Source: Rubellimicrobium rubrum (lineage in GTDB: Bacteria > Pseudomonadota > Alphaproteobacteria > Rhodobacterales > Rhodobacteraceae). Taken from it: a DNA stretch of 36,038 nt. This document shows positions 6,905 to 16,262 of the stretch, one piece after another; the stretch's first letter is position 1, and each line of letters begins with the position of its first letter. The position numbers were made by a program, and so were the translations under genes. The stretch covers positions 1 to 36,038 of the forward strand of contig NZ_VDFU01000034.1 in the NCBI RefSeq assembly GCF_006152115.1, written 5' to 3'. Below the pieces are notes generated by a model that searched no databases, was not told the origin of the DNA, and saw nothing but the letters and a program-made list of their open reading frames with translations.

Positions 6905-8800
6905 ATGGACGACCAGAACAAGAACCTCATCCTGGCGACGGCGCTCAGCTTCGTCGTCATCTTGGTCTGGTTCCTCATCTTCCCCCCGGAGGAGCAGGCC
7001 CCCACGCCTGATCCCTCGACGGTCAGTGCCGAAACGGTTCCCGAGGCGGTCGCCGCTCCGGATGCCAACGAAGCCGGGGCCGTCGCGGCGGATGCCGCCG
7101 AGGAAGCGGTGCCAACGACCGATGTGGCGCGCGTTGCCATCGACACGCCCTCTGTCACCGGCTCCCTGTCGCTTCGCGGCGCACGGCTCGATGACCTCTC
7201 TCTAAAGGGCTATCGGGTCACGGTGGACGCCCCGGAACTGGTGAAGCTTCTGACACCCGAGGGATCGACTTTCCCCTACTATGTCGTCCAGGGCTGGTCG
7301 GCGGGCCAGGGTCTTGCCCCCGAGGCCGTGCCAGGCCCGGACACGGTCTGGGCCCTGTCGGACGGAGCAGAGCCGACCGCGCAGGCCTCGGACAACCAAG
7401 CCGAGCCGACCGAGCGTGACATCCCCGGAGAGGTCGTAGCCACGCTGACCCCCGCCGCGCCCGTGACGCTGACCTGGGACAACGGCGCGGGCCTGCTGTT
7501 CACGCGGATCATCAGCGTGGACGAGAAGTTCATGTTCACGGTCCAGGACACGGTCGCCAATACGGGCGAGGCCGCGGCCACACTGTCGCCTTACGCCTTC
7601 ATAGCCCGCGACGGACGGGAACCCACGCAGGCGGCCTATATCCGCCACGAAGGCGTTGTGCGCATGTCGGATGGCGAGCTCCAGGAGATCGACTACGACG
7701 ACATGAGCGACCTCGACGCGGCGCAGGACGGCTCGCGACAGGAGTCCCTGGACGTGGCCCAGAGCGGCTGGGTCGGATTCACCGACGCCTACTGGATGAC
7801 CCAGCTCATCCCCCAGTCGAGTCTGCCCTTCAACTCTGTGGCCCGGTTCCTGCCCAACAGCGAGGTGTTCCAAACCTTTGCCCGTCAAGAGGCCCAGACC
7901 GTCGCCCCCGGCGAGCAGATCACAATCGAGAACCGCGTCTTCGCCGGAGCGAAGGAATGGGAGACCATCCGCGCTTACCAGAACTCGGGCGTGGACCGCT
8001 TCGTCGAATCCATCGACTGGGGCCTGTTCTGGTTCCTGACCAAGCCGATATTCTGGCTCCTGCACCATCTGCACGTGCTGATCGGAAACATGGGCTTCGC
8101 CATCATCGGGCTGACCTTCATCATCAAGGCCCTCGTTCTGCCGCTGGCTTGGAAATCCTACAGTTCCATGGCCCGGATGCGCGAGCTCCAGCCCGAGATC
8201 GAGGCGCTCAAGGAGCGCACGGGCGACGATCGCATGGCGCTTCAGCAGGGGATGATGAAGCTTTATCGGGACAATAAGGTGAACCCGGCGTCGGGATGCC
8301 TGCCTGTGCTGATCCAGATCCCGATCTTCTTCTCGCTCTACAAGGTGATCTTCGTCACCATCGAATTGCGCCATGCCCCCTTCGTGGGGTGGCTTCGCGA
8401 CCTGTCCGCCCCTGATCCGACGTCGATCCTCAACCTCTTCGGCCTTCTCCCCTGGAACACGCCCGAGCCCGGGTCGCTGTTCTTCATCTTCTCGTTGGGC
8501 GTGCTGCCGATCCTTCTCGGCATTTCCATGTGGCTTCAGCAGCGGCTGAACCCCGCGCCCCCGGACCCGACGCAGAAGATGATCTTCGCCTGGATGCCGT
8601 GGATCTTCATGTTCACCCTGGGCGGCTTCGCGAGCGGCCTGGTGCTGTACTGGATCGCGAACAATACGATCACCTTCGTGCAGCAATACCTCATCATGAG
8701 GAGCCACGGGGTCACCCCGAACGTGTTCGGGAACGTGAAGGACCTCCTGCGGCGGACACCGAAGGCGGCCGGCTCCGACGCGCCACGCAAGGGCAAGTGA
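6905..8800 (+). CDS. yidC: Membrane protein insertase YidC
   Basis: This 631-aa protein is YidC of the Gram-negative type: an N-terminal TM helix (about 8-26), an Ala/Glu/Pro-rich linker, a large periplasmic beta-domain (about 80-365) and the conserved five-helix insertase core (from about 370). The core has the TFIIKALVLPLAWKSYSSMA segment with Lys408 at the place of the groove arginine of E. coli, and the NPASGCLPVLIQIPIFFSLY helix. YidC inserts membrane proteins alone or with SecYEG and is essential. The C-terminal tail is basic (PRKGK). The stop overlaps the next start as TGATG (8798-8802), so engB is probably translationally coupled. Confidence 0.97.
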   Translation: MDDQNKNLILATALSFVVILVWFLIFPPEEQAPTPDPSTVSAETVPEAVAAPDANEAGAVAADAAEEAVPTTDVARVAIDTPSVTGSLSLRGARLDDLSLKGYRVTVDAPELVKLLTPEGSTFPYYVVQGWSAGQGLAPEAVPGPDTVWALSDGAEPTAQASDNQAEPTERDIPGEVVATLTPAAPVTLTWDNGAGLLFTRIISVDEKFMFTVQDTVANTGEAAATLSPYAFIARDGREPTQAAYIRHEGVVRMSDGELQEIDYDDMSDLDAAQDGSRQESLDVAQSGWVGFTDAYWMTQLIPQSSLPFNSVARFLPNSEVFQTFARQEAQTVAPGEQITIENRVFAGAKEWETIRAYQNSGVDRFVESIDWGLFWFLTKPIFWLLHHLHVLIGNMGFAIIGLTFIIKALVLPLAWKSYSSMARMRELQPEIEALKERTGDDRMALQQGMMKLYRDNKVNPASGCLPVLIQIPIFFSLYKVIFVTIELRHAPFVGWLRDLSAPDPTSILNLFGLLPWNTPEPGSLFFIFSLGVLPILLGISMWLQQRLNPAPPDPTQKMIFAWMPWIFMFTLGGFASGLVLYWIANNTITFVQQYLIMRSHGVTPNVFGNVKDLLRRTPKAAGSDAPRKGK

Positions 8801-9450
8801 TGGCCCTGCCCTTCCCTGAGGCCGAGGCCCCCGACGCCGACGCCATCGAGGCCGGGCGGCTCCTGTTCGCCGGGCCGGTGGAGTTCCTCAAAGGCGTGGT
8901 CGCCATGCAGGGCCTGCCTTCTGCCGACCGGGCCGAGGTCTGCTTCGCGGGCCGTTCCAACGTCGGGAAATCGAGCCTCATCAACACCCTGACGGGCCGC
9001 AAAGCCCTTGCGCGCGCCTCAAACACGCCGGGCCGTACGCAGGAGGTCAACTACTTCACCCTGGGTGAAAGCCACTATCTCGTGGACCTGCCCGGCTATG
9101 GCTATGCCGAGGCACCGGTCGCAGTGGTGGCCAAGTGGCAGGCCCTGCTCAAGTCCTATTTGCAGGGCCGCTCGACCCTTCGGCGCGCGTTCGTCCTGAT
9201 CGACGCACGCCATGGCGTGAAGGCGGTCGACGAGGAGATCCTGACGCTTCTCGACAAGTCCGCCGTGACCTTCCAGGCGGTGCTGACCAAGGCCGACAAG
9301 ATCGGGGCACGCGACCGCGACAAGGTTCTTGAACAGGTCCGGGCGGCGCTGCAGAAGCACCCTGCCGCCTATCCGGAACTGGTGATGACCTCGTCCGAGA
9401 CGGGCGACGGGATCGCGACGCTCCGGGCCATCATCGCTGGCATCAGCTGA
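8800..9450 (+). CDS. engB: Ribosome biogenesis GTPase EngB (YihA/YsxC)
   Basis: This 216-aa protein contains all GTPase motifs in family positions: G1 GRSNVGKS (51-58), the G2 threonine in NTPGRTQ (T77), G3 DLPGYGYA (from 96), G4 TKAD (163-166) and G5 TSS (197-199). EngB is a TrmE-Era-EngA family GTPase needed for 50S subunit maturation. The ATG at 8800 overlaps the yidC stop. A longer frame exists upstream but only runs inside yidC in another phase. The gene lies 21 nt before argB, which has GGAG before its ATG. Confidence 0.96.
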   Translation: MALPFPEAEAPDADAIEAGRLLFAGPVEFLKGVVAMQGLPSADRAEVCFAGRSNVGKSSLINTLTGRKALARASNTPGRTQEVNYFTLGESHYLVDLPGYGYAEAPVAVVAKWQALLKSYLQGRSTLRRAFVLIDARHGVKAVDEEILTLLDKSAVTFQAVLTKADKIGARDRDKVLEQVRAALQKHPAAYPELVMTSSETGDGIATLRAIIAGIS

Positions 9451-9471
9451 GCCGCTCGGGAAAGGAGCCCT

Positions 9472-10350
9472 ATGAAGCGCGACTGGATCGCCACCGCCCG
9501 CACCCTGAGCGAGGCCCTGCCCTATCTGCAGCGCTATTCGGGCGCCGTCGTCGTGGTGAAGTTCGGCGGCAATGCCATGGGCGACGATGCTGCCATGGCG
9601 CAGTTCGCCTCGGACATGGTGCTGCTGCGCATGGTGGGCATCCACCCGGTCGTGGTGCATGGCGGCGGACCCATGATCAACGCCATGCTCGACAAGCTGG
9701 GCATCGAGTCGCAGTTCGTCCGTGGCAAGCGCGTCACTGACAAGGCCACTGTCGAGGTGGTCGAGATGATCCTGTCCGGCCTCGTCAACAAGCGAATCGT
9801 TCAGGCAATCAACGATGCAGGCGGGCGGGCGGTGGGCCTGTCCGGCAAGGACGACGACCTGATGGTTTGCGTCGCGGACGATCCCGAGTTGGGCTTCGTG
9901 GGCCGCCCGGTCGAAATGAATGTTCAGGTCATCCGCGACCTTTATCTGGCGGGCATCATCCCGGTTGTGGCCCCCGTTGCGACCGGCATGGCCGAGAACG
10001 AGACCTTCAACGTCAATGGCGACACGGCGGCCGGCGCCATCGCTGGGGCGCTCCAGGCCGACCGACTGCTCCTCCTCACCGACGTGGCGGGCGTGAAGGA
10101 TGAGAACGGCGAGGTTGTGACCCAGCTCGGCGCCGAGCGACTCCGTGGGATGATCGAAACCGGAGTCGTGAAGGGCGGCATGATCCCCAAGGTGGAGACT
10201 GCCCTCGCCGCCATCGAGGCGGGCGTGAAAGCGGTGGTGATCCTGGATGGCCGATTGCCCAATGCCGCGCTGATCGAGTTGTTCACCGACTACGGCGCGG
10301 GCTCCATCATCCGGGGCCCCGCGCCCGAGACCTGGCCCAAGCGGCGATGA
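9472..10350 (+). CDS. argB: Acetylglutamate kinase
   Basis: This 292-aa protein of the amino-acid kinase family has the phosphate-binding lysine and glycine loop KFGGNAM (30-36), the HGGGP loop (63-67), VRGKRVTD for the acetylglutamate side, and a late [10 protein letters not shown] motif with a catalytic-type lysine. It phosphorylates N-acetyl-L-glutamate in the second step of arginine synthesis. The extra N-terminal helix (residues about 3-22) resembles that of hexameric, arginine-inhibited enzymes, so feedback inhibition is likely (inference from family knowledge). Its stop overlaps the next ATG (ATGA at 10347). Confidence 0.97.
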   Translation: MKRDWIATARTLSEALPYLQRYSGAVVVVKFGGNAMGDDAAMAQFASDMVLLRMVGIHPVVVHGGGPMINAMLDKLGIESQFVRGKRVTDKATVEVVEMILSGLVNKRIVQAINDAGGRAVGLSGKDDDLMVCVADDPELGFVGRPVEMNVQVIRDLYLAGIIPVVAPVATGMAENETFNVNGDTAAGAIAGALQADRLLLLTDVAGVKDENGEVVTQLGAERLRGMIETGVVKGGMIPKVETALAAIEAGVKAVVILDGRLPNAALIELFTDYGAGSIIRGPAPETWPKRR

Positions 10351-11000
10351 CCGCCGGGGGCGCCCTCCTCGACGAGGCCGCCCATGCGAGTGGCCTTGTC
10401 GTTTCCGGGGTGGCCCCGCTCGCGCCTGATGACGGCTTGCCCGATCGCTTCCGCTCGGTCGCCCTGCTGTCTCCCGACGAGCCCCGCTTCTGGCCCCTGT
10501 TCTCGGAGTCTCCAGAGATGCAGGACGGCAGGCCCGATGCCCTTGACCGATGGTCGCGGCGGGTGATCGGACGGCTGGCTTGCACCATGGGAACCAAGGC
10601 TGTGTTCCCCTTCGCAGGGCCGCCCTGGAGGCCGTTCACCGACTGGGCCCGCCGGTCGGGCCGCTGCTGGCCGTCACCCGTGGGGCTCTTGGTGCATGAC
10701 GAGGCGGGACTTTGGATCTCGTTCCGGGGCGCGATCGCCTTGGAGGGGGCCGCGCCCTCGGTCATGGCCCCACACCCCTGCGGCGCCTGTGTCGAGAAAC
10801 CCTGCCTCGGCGCCTGCCCGGTCCGCGCGCTCACGGCCGATCGTTACGACGTTCAGGCCTGCCACGAGGAACTCGAATCCGCTGCAGGTCAGACCTGCTT
10901 GTCCTTGGGGTGCAAGGTTCGTCGCGCCTGCCCCGTTGGAGCTTACCGCCGCCGCCCCGATCAATCCGCATTCCACATGAAGGCGTTCCACCCGGCATGA
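10347..11000 (+). CDS. Ferredoxin-like 4Fe-4S protein
   Basis: This 217-aa protein has a C-terminal ferredoxin-like region. The first cluster motif is C145-x2-C148-x4-C153-x3-C157-P; C172, C184, C189 and C195-P follow. Eight cysteines could hold two [4Fe-4S] clusters, as in the C-terminal half of epoxyqueuosine reductase QueG-type proteins, but the cobalamin-binding part of QueG is not evident. The first 140 residues contain Trp/Pro-rich segments that I cannot assign. Function is unknown; electron transfer is the reasonable guess. It overlaps argB by 4 nt and the next gene by 4 nt (ATGA at both ends), so it is part of a tightly coupled operon. Confidence 0.8.
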   Translation: MTAGGALLDEAAHASGLVVSGVAPLAPDDGLPDRFRSVALLSPDEPRFWPLFSESPEMQDGRPDALDRWSRRVIGRLACTMGTKAVFPFAGPPWRPFTDWARRSGRCWPSPVGLLVHDEAGLWISFRGAIALEGAAPSVMAPHPCGACVEKPCLGACPVRALTADRYDVQACHEELESAAGQTCLSLGCKVRRACPVGAYRRRPDQSAFHMKAFHPA

Positions 11001-11500
11001 CACTGACCCTTGTTCTTATTCGCCACGCCAAATCCGATTGGGGTGCCCCCGATCTTCCCGACCACGAGCGCCCGCTGAACAAGCGGGGGCGGCGCGACGC
11101 GCCCCGCATGGGCCGATGGATTGCCGAAAAGGGCCTTGGTCCGACACAGGTGCTCTGCTCGGACGCCATAAGGACGCGCGAGACGCTTGACCTCATGCTT
11201 CCGCATTGGCCCGAGCCGCCGCTGGTCTCCCACCTAGCCGAGCTTTACCACGCGCCGCCCGACGCCATGCTGCGGGTGCTGGCCCGGGCGGATCGCGACG
11301 CGGTGGCCCTGATTGGGCACAACCCCGGCATCGGTGGCCTCGCGGACTATCTGGCGAGGGAGGTGCCGGCGCATTCCCGATGGGTGGATTTCCCCACCAC
11401 TGCAGTCGCGGCGCTGACCTTCGACCTCGGCTCATGGGCCGATCTGGAGGAAGCGTCGGGCACCGTGACGGCCTTTGCGGTGCCCTCGGATCTGACCTGA
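10997..11500 (+). CDS. SixA-like histidine phosphatase
   Basis: This 167-aa protein has the catalytic R9-H10 motif (LIRHAKSDW) at the N-terminus, an SDAIRTRETL segment with conserved arginines, and the second histidine in IGHNPG (H108). Length and layout fit the short SixA branch of the histidine phosphatase superfamily, whose E. coli member dephosphorylates a phosphohistidine on a phosphorelay or phosphotransfer protein. The substrate here is unknown. The ATG at 10997 overlaps the upstream ferredoxin-like gene by 4 nt. A longer frame upstream lies inside that gene and is not used. Confidence 0.88.
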   Translation: MTLTLVLIRHAKSDWGAPDLPDHERPLNKRGRRDAPRMGRWIAEKGLGPTQVLCSDAIRTRETLDLMLPHWPEPPLVSHLAELYHAPPDAMLRVLARADRDAVALIGHNPGIGGLADYLAREVPAHSRWVDFPTTAVAALTFDLGSWADLEEASGTVTAFAVPSDLT

Positions 11501-11649
11501 GGCTCATCGGGGGACGACAGGGCTGGATTGGGCGCACCGCTCAGCGAGGGGCTCCGAGGCCTGGAATCGGCACGGGCCAGTCCTGTCGGCTCTGCTCAGT
11601 CAGATGACAGCGGTTCCACTACGGCCGCAGCCGACCCGTTCGGCTTCGG

Positions 11650-12426
11650 CTAGTGCCCGAGGATCTGGCTGAGGAACAGTTTGGTCCGGTCGGACTGTGG
11701 GTTGTTGAAGAACTCGCGCGGCGTGTTCTGCTCCACGATCTGGCCTTGGTCCATGAAGATGACGCGGTTCGCGACGGCCTGCGCGAAGCCCATCTCGTGC
11801 GTCACGCAAAGCATGGTCATCCCATCCTGCGCGAGTTCGATCATGGTATCGAGAACCTCCTTGATCATCTCGGGATCCAAGGCCGAGGTCGGCTCGTCGA
11901 ACAGCATGATCTTGGGTTTCATGCAGAGCGACCGGGCAATGGCCACGCGCTGCTGCTGCCCGCCCGAGAGCTGGCCGGGATACTTGCCCGCCTGCTCGGG
12001 GATGCGGACCTTGCGCAGGAACTCCATGGCCGTCGCTTCGGCCTCGCGCTTGGGAATCTTGCGGACCCAGATGGGGGCCAGGGTGCAGTTCTCGAGCACG
12101 GTGAGATGCGGGAACAGGTTGAAGTGCTGGAACACCATCCCGACCTCGGACCGGACCTTGTCCACGTTCCTCAGGTTGGAGGTCAGCTCTGTTCCGTCCA
12201 CGATGATCTGCCCCGCCTGATGCTCCTCCAAACGGTTGATGCAGCGGATCAGCGTGGACTTGCCCGACCCGGACGGCCCGCAGATCACAATCCGTTCCCC
12301 GCGATAGACGGTCAGGTCGATGTTCCGCAGGACGTGGAACTGCCCGTACCATTTGTTCATGCCCGAGATCTGGACGGCGACTTCGCCCGACACGGGAGGA
12401 GGAGCGGCAAGCGCGGCGTCGGTCAT
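11650..12426 (-). CDS. bztD: Amino-acid ABC transporter ATP-binding protein BztD
   Basis: This 258-aa ABC ATPase has Walker A GPSGSGKS (50-57), Q-loop Q100, signature LSGGQ (153-157), Walker B IMLFDEP with D177 and E178, and the switch histidine H210. It is closest to polar amino-acid importers (GlnQ/AapP/BztD). As the last gene of bztABCD it would power uptake of glutamate, glutamine, aspartate and asparagine, the range known for Rhodobacter Bzt. It starts 9 nt after bztC, with AGGAGG ahead of its ATG. Downstream lies a 149-nt convergent gap with sixA that has no obvious T-run terminator. Confidence 0.95.
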   Translation of the reverse strand: MTDAALAAPPPVSGEVAVQISGMNKWYGQFHVLRNIDLTVYRGERIVICGPSGSGKSTLIRCINRLEEHQAGQIIVDGTELTSNLRNVDKVRSEVGMVFQHFNLFPHLTVLENCTLAPIWVRKIPKREAEATAMEFLRKVRIPEQAGKYPGQLSGGQQQRVAIARSLCMKPKIMLFDEPTSALDPEMIKEVLDTMIELAQDGMTMLCVTHEMGFAQAVANRVIFMDQGQIVEQNTPREFFNNPQSDRTKLFLSQILGH

Positions 12427-12435
12427 GAGGACCTC

Positions 12436-13749
12436 CTAGCGGTGGCTGCGCTCGAGCCGCTGCTCGAGCCAGATGGAATAACGGGACATGGCGAAGCAGA
12501 ACACGAAGAACACGGCGGCGACAAAGATGTACAGCTCCCAGTAGATGCCCCCCCACTCCGTCGTGGCGCGGATGGTGGACGACATGCGCATGGGGTCGAA
12601 CAGGCTGATGATGGACACCAGCGTGGTGTCCTTGAACAACCCGATGAAGCTGTTGACGATCCCGGGGATCGAAATCTTGAGAGCTTGCGGCAGGACAATC
12701 AGCTGCATGGCCTGCCAGTAGCCCAGGCCCAGGGCATCGGCCGCCTCGTATTGCCCGCGCGGCAGAGCGGCGAGGCCGCCCCGGATGACCTCGGCGATGT
12801 AGGCGGCGGCAAAGAGCGTCACCATGATGATGACCCGGAGCAGGATGTCGAAGTTCGTGCCCCGCGGCAGGAAGTAGTTGAGCAGCACCTGCGCCACGAG
12901 AAGCCAGACGATCAGCGGCACGCCCCGGATCACCTCGATGTAGATGACTGCGATCTTGGAGATGATGAACATCTCGGACCGCCGGGCCAGCGCGAGGAGC
13001 ACGCCCAGCGGAAGCGACAGGGAGATGCCCGAAAGCCCGATGACGATGGACAGGGTGAAGCCCCCGAAGTCCGCCGATCTCACGGGGGTGAGGCCCAGAG
13101 GGAGTATACTCGTCAGCGCCGCCGCCAAGGGGCGGGCCAGGAAGGCCCAGTAGAGGACCGATACGACCAGGGCCCCCAGAAAGGCCACGAGCAGGCCCCG
13201 CGACGCCAGCGCCTTCCAGACCACCCAGGCCAGGACGAACCCCAGCGCCGCCGCGACTGGCCCCCAGATGGGGCCGCCCCAAAGGAGCCAGACGATGGCA
13301 AAGGGGGCCGCTGGCGCCAGCCACAGCAACCGGCGCGGCAGGTTCGCAAACAGGACCGGCAGGATCGCGAGCAGGAACACGATCAGGGCAAGAGGCGGAC
13401 GCCACAGCTCGGACGACGGGTAGAAGCCGAAGACGAGCTGCTGCCAGCGCGACCGGATCACGCCCCAGCAGGCGGCGGAGACGCCTTCGCCGTAAAGCTC
13501 GTTGCGGATGGTCCGGCATTCGCTCACGCTGTCGGCGCGCCAGATCCCCCGAAAGGCCCAGGGCAGCACGTCGCGGAGCGCCGCCCAGAGGAGCCAAAGC
13601 GCCAAGAGGGTCAGGATGATGTTGAGCGGGCCGGAGAACAGGTTTTCGCGAACCCATCGAACGGCCCCGGCCTCGCGGCGCGGGGGCGGCGCAGGCGGAA
13701 GCATCGTGTCGCGGGCATAGGCGATCGTCTGGGCGTCAAGGTCGGACAT
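12436..13749 (-). CDS. bztC: Amino-acid ABC transporter permease BztC
   Basis: This 437-aa membrane protein has a first TM around 42-60, a cysteine-containing loop, several central helices and a C-terminal permease domain. The EAA-type ATPase contact loop is visible as YEAADALGLGYWQAMQLIVLP. The long N-terminal part before the permease core is typical of the larger BztB/BztC and AapQ/AapM permeases rather than the short GlnP type. It should form a heterodimer with BztB. ATG at 13749 overlaps the bztB stop (TGATG), so translation is probably coupled. A longer upstream frame lies inside bztB. Confidence 0.93.
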   Translation of the reverse strand: MSDLDAQTIAYARDTMLPPAPPPRREAGAVRWVRENLFSGPLNIILTLLALWLLWAALRDVLPWAFRGIWRADSVSECRTIRNELYGEGVSAACWGVIRSRWQQLVFGFYPSSELWRPPLALIVFLLAILPVLFANLPRRLLWLAPAAPFAIVWLLWGGPIWGPVAAALGFVLAWVVWKALASRGLLVAFLGALVVSVLYWAFLARPLAAALTSILPLGLTPVRSADFGGFTLSIVIGLSGISLSLPLGVLLALARRSEMFIISKIAVIYIEVIRGVPLIVWLLVAQVLLNYFLPRGTNFDILLRVIIMVTLFAAAYIAEVIRGGLAALPRGQYEAADALGLGYWQAMQLIVLPQALKISIPGIVNSFIGLFKDTTLVSIISLFDPMRMSSTIRATTEWGGIYWELYIFVAAVFFVFCFAMSRYSIWLEQRLERSHR

Positions 13750-14972
13750 CAGCGCTCCTTGAGGGCGATGCGACGGTTGTAGATGTTCATCACGCCCGAG
13801 ATGATCAGGCTGACCACGAGGTAGAACAGGCCAAGGAGCAGGATGCTTTCGAGCTCGCGCCCGGTCTGGTTCATGGTGACGCCGCCCAGGGTCGCGCGAA
13901 CGTCCGCATAGCCGACCGCCACTGCGAGCGAGGAGTTCTTGGTCAGGTTCAGGTATTGCGAGATGAGGGGTGGGATGATGACTCGAAGGGCCTGGGGCAG
14001 GATCACCAGCCGCATGGTCCGCCCCGGACGCAGGCCCAGCGCAAAGGCAGCTTCGCTTTGTCCCCTCGAGACCGCCAGGATGCCGCCCCGGACGATTTCG
14101 GCGATGAATGCGCCGGTATAAAGCGCGAGCGCGATCCACAGGGCCACGAGGGAGTTCAGGACGTTGATCCCCCCATTAAACCGAGCGATCCCGGTTTCGC
14201 GGATCGTCGGCACATCAAGCGTCAGCGGAGCGCCGAGGAGCAGGAACGTCAGGGCGAAGGGCAGCACGAGAAGGGCGAGCGACACCCAGAGAACCGGGAG
14301 CGGCTGGCCCGTCGCCTCCTGCCGCCTCCGTGCAAAAGCCCGCCAGACCAGTGCGGCCAAGATCGAGAGCACGAGCACTACGCCCAGCGTCGAGGCGCCT
14401 TCGCCCCAGACCAGCGAAGGAATGTAAGTCCCGCGATTGGTGAACGCGATCAGGCCGAACAGCTTGGATGCTTCCGCGTCCTCGCCCCGAAAGGCGGTCG
14501 GGGCCGGCGTGGCCTCGCTCAGCACGGCGTAGACGAGCACGATCCAGAGCAGCAGGGGCACGTTCCGGAACGCCTCGACATAGACGGTCATCAGGCGCGA
14601 GACGATCCAGTTCTTGGACAGCCGTAGAACGCCCGCCAAAACGCCCAGGACCGTGGCGGTGACGCAGCCCAGCCCGGCAACAAGCAGGGTGTTCAGGATA
14701 CCCACCAACGCCGCCCGCGCGTGGCTGTCGTTGTTGGTATAGGGGATCAGCGTCTGCCCGATGTCGTAGCCGGCGCGGTTGCCGAGAAAGCCGAAATCGA
14801 AGTCCTTGCCCAGCGCGTGAAGGTTCACGACGAGGTTTCGGACAAGGAACGCGATGAGCGCCACAAGAAGGATCAAGGCGACCACCTGGATGGTGATCCC
14901 CCGGTACCGTGTGTCGTAAAGAAGCTGGCCCGGCCTGAAGGCGCGTCGCGGCGGCTCAGCGGCAATGGTCAT
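13749..14972 (-). CDS. bztB: Amino-acid ABC transporter permease BztB
   Basis: This protein of about 407 aa has a TM near residues 25-45 (a run of I, V and L), further helices and the permease domain with the EAA loop SEAAFALGLRPGRTMRLVILP. It pairs with BztC to form the membrane channel. I chose the ATG at 14972 because GGGA lies 9 nt upstream; the ATG at 14987 gives five more residues (MGTPR) but has AGG touching it and no better site. The gene follows bztA after 72 nt containing a perfect hairpin and ends by overlapping bztC. Confidence 0.93.
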   Translation of the reverse strand: MTIAAEPPRRAFRPGQLLYDTRYRGITIQVVALILLVALIAFLVRNLVVNLHALGKDFDFGFLGNRAGYDIGQTLIPYTNNDSHARAALVGILNTLLVAGLGCVTATVLGVLAGVLRLSKNWIVSRLMTVYVEAFRNVPLLLWIVLVYAVLSEATPAPTAFRGEDAEASKLFGLIAFTNRGTYIPSLVWGEGASTLGVVLVLSILAALVWRAFARRRQEATGQPLPVLWVSLALLVLPFALTFLLLGAPLTLDVPTIRETGIARFNGGINVLNSLVALWIALALYTGAFIAEIVRGGILAVSRGQSEAAFALGLRPGRTMRLVILPQALRVIIPPLISQYLNLTKNSSLAVAVGYADVRATLGGVTMNQTGRELESILLLGLFYLVVSLIISGVMNIYNRRIALKER

Positions 14973-15012
14973 GCGCGGCGTTCCCATCCTGTTGACCGGC
15001 GCTCGGACGAAG

Positions 15013-15036
15013 CGGAGGCGCCGCTAGGCGCCTCCG
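15013..15036 (-). other. Intercistronic hairpin between bztA and bztB
   Basis: A perfect 10-bp inverted repeat CGGAGGCGCC-N4-GGCGCCTCCG starts 8 nt after the bztA stop. No T-run follows on the minus strand, so full termination is unlikely. In other ABC operons such a structure after the binding-protein gene protects the upstream mRNA from 3' decay; that role is inferred here. Confidence 0.7.
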
Positions 15037-15044
15037 TCCAAGGA

Positions 15045-16061
15045 TCAGCGGAACGGCGGGGTGTAGAGCAGACCGCCCTGCGTCCACTGCGCGTTCAGTC
15101 CACGGGCCAGACCGATGGGGGTCGCCTCTCCGAGGTTGCGCTCGAAGATCTCGCCGTAGTTGCCGCCAGCCTGGATGGCCTGCACGGCCCATTGCGGCTC
15201 GAGGCCCATCATGGCGCCGAACTCGCCCTCGGTCCCGAGGAGACGGTTGATCTCCGGGTTCTCGGTCGGCGCGGCGGCCATCTCGGCCACGTTGGCGGAG
15301 GTCACGCCCAATTCTTCGGCGGCCACGAGAGCGTTGAAAGTCCAGCGGACGATATCGGCCCAGTCGTTGTCGCCATGGCGCACGGCCGGCCCTAGGGGCT
15401 CCTTGGAGATGATCTCGGGCAGGATGATGTGATCGTCGGGCGTCTCGAAGGTGGTCCGGACCGAGGCAAGTCCCGAGGCATCCGTCGTGTAGGTATCGCA
15501 GGCCCCCGCGAGGTACTGCTGGCGGCCTTCGGCGTCGTTGGCGATCGGCACGGGCTCGTAGGTGATGCCGTTGACGCGGAAGAAGTCCGCAAGGTTCAGC
15601 TCGGTCGTGGTGCCGGTCTGGATGCACACCGTCGCGCCGTCCAACTCCTTGGCCGAGGTCACACCAAGCGCGCGCGGCACCAAGAAGCCTTGGCCGTCGT
15701 AGTAGTTGACCGCCGGGAAATCGAGATTGAGGTCGGTGTCGCGCGAATAGGTCCAGGTGGAGTTCCGCGCGAGGACATCGACCTCGCCAGCCGCCAATGC
15801 GGTGAAGCGCGTCTCGCCCGAAAGCGGGATGTAATTAACCTTCTCCGGGTCACCCAGCGTCGCGGCGGCCACGGCGCGGCAGAAATCGACGTCGAAGCCC
15901 TGCCACTTGCCGCTCGCATCGGGGGCGGCGAACCCAGTGAGGCCGGGGTTCACGCCGCAGTTCAACGCGTCGCGGCCCCTGACGTCGTCGAGGGTCGCGG
16001 CTTGAGCCACCCCAGCGAGCCCGGCCAGCGTCAGCGTTCCCAGCAGTACGGATTTCTTCAT
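15045..16061 (-). CDS. bztA: Amino-acid ABC transporter substrate-binding protein BztA
   Basis: This 338-aa periplasmic binding protein has a signal peptide with basic start MKKS, a hydrophobic core, and likely cleavage after AQA at residue 21. The mature part contains NPGLTGFAAPDASG, the GFDVDFC segment, RFTALAAGEVDVLARNSTWT, and ends LNAQWTQGGLLYTPPFR. From memory this closely resembles Rhodobacter capsulatus BztA, which binds glutamate, glutamine, aspartate and asparagine. The ATG at 16061 has AAGGA at 6 nt; an ATG two codons upstream touches the Shine-Dalgarno and is less likely. It heads the operon after a 201-nt gap in which I see no convincing -35/-10 pair. Confidence 0.95.
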   Translation of the reverse strand: MKKSVLLGTLTLAGLAGVAQAATLDDVRGRDALNCGVNPGLTGFAAPDASGKWQGFDVDFCRAVAAATLGDPEKVNYIPLSGETRFTALAAGEVDVLARNSTWTYSRDTDLNLDFPAVNYYDGQGFLVPRALGVTSAKELDGATVCIQTGTTTELNLADFFRVNGITYEPVPIANDAEGRQQYLAGACDTYTTDASGLASVRTTFETPDDHIILPEIISKEPLGPAVRHGDNDWADIVRWTFNALVAAEELGVTSANVAEMAAAPTENPEINRLLGTEGEFGAMMGLEPQWAVQAIQAGGNYGEIFERNLGEATPIGLARGLNAQWTQGGLLYTPPFR

Positions 16062-16262
16062 CAGCATTCCTTCCCGTTGTCGCGCGCCGGGAGTCCGGGC
16101 GTGCTTTTTTGTGGGCCGCCCTCGGCATGGTGACGGAGCGGCGGGGCCAAGGGCCCGACTGCCTCAACTTGTCGGCGGTTTCATCAAGCCTGGTCAAGCC
16201 TTTCATCACGGCAAGCGAAGGGTGGACCCCATCCCGGCCAGCCTTGGCTCGCTTTCACGGCA

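Noticed and set aside
7202-8707. 501-codon minus-strand ORF inside yidC
   Set aside because: Antisense shadow of yidC, without recognisable domains.
11653-13782. 709-codon plus-strand ORF over bztD and bztC
   Set aside because: It is antisense to two clear ABC genes, with His/Glu/Asp/Arg-rich low-complexity translation; a GC-rich shadow frame.
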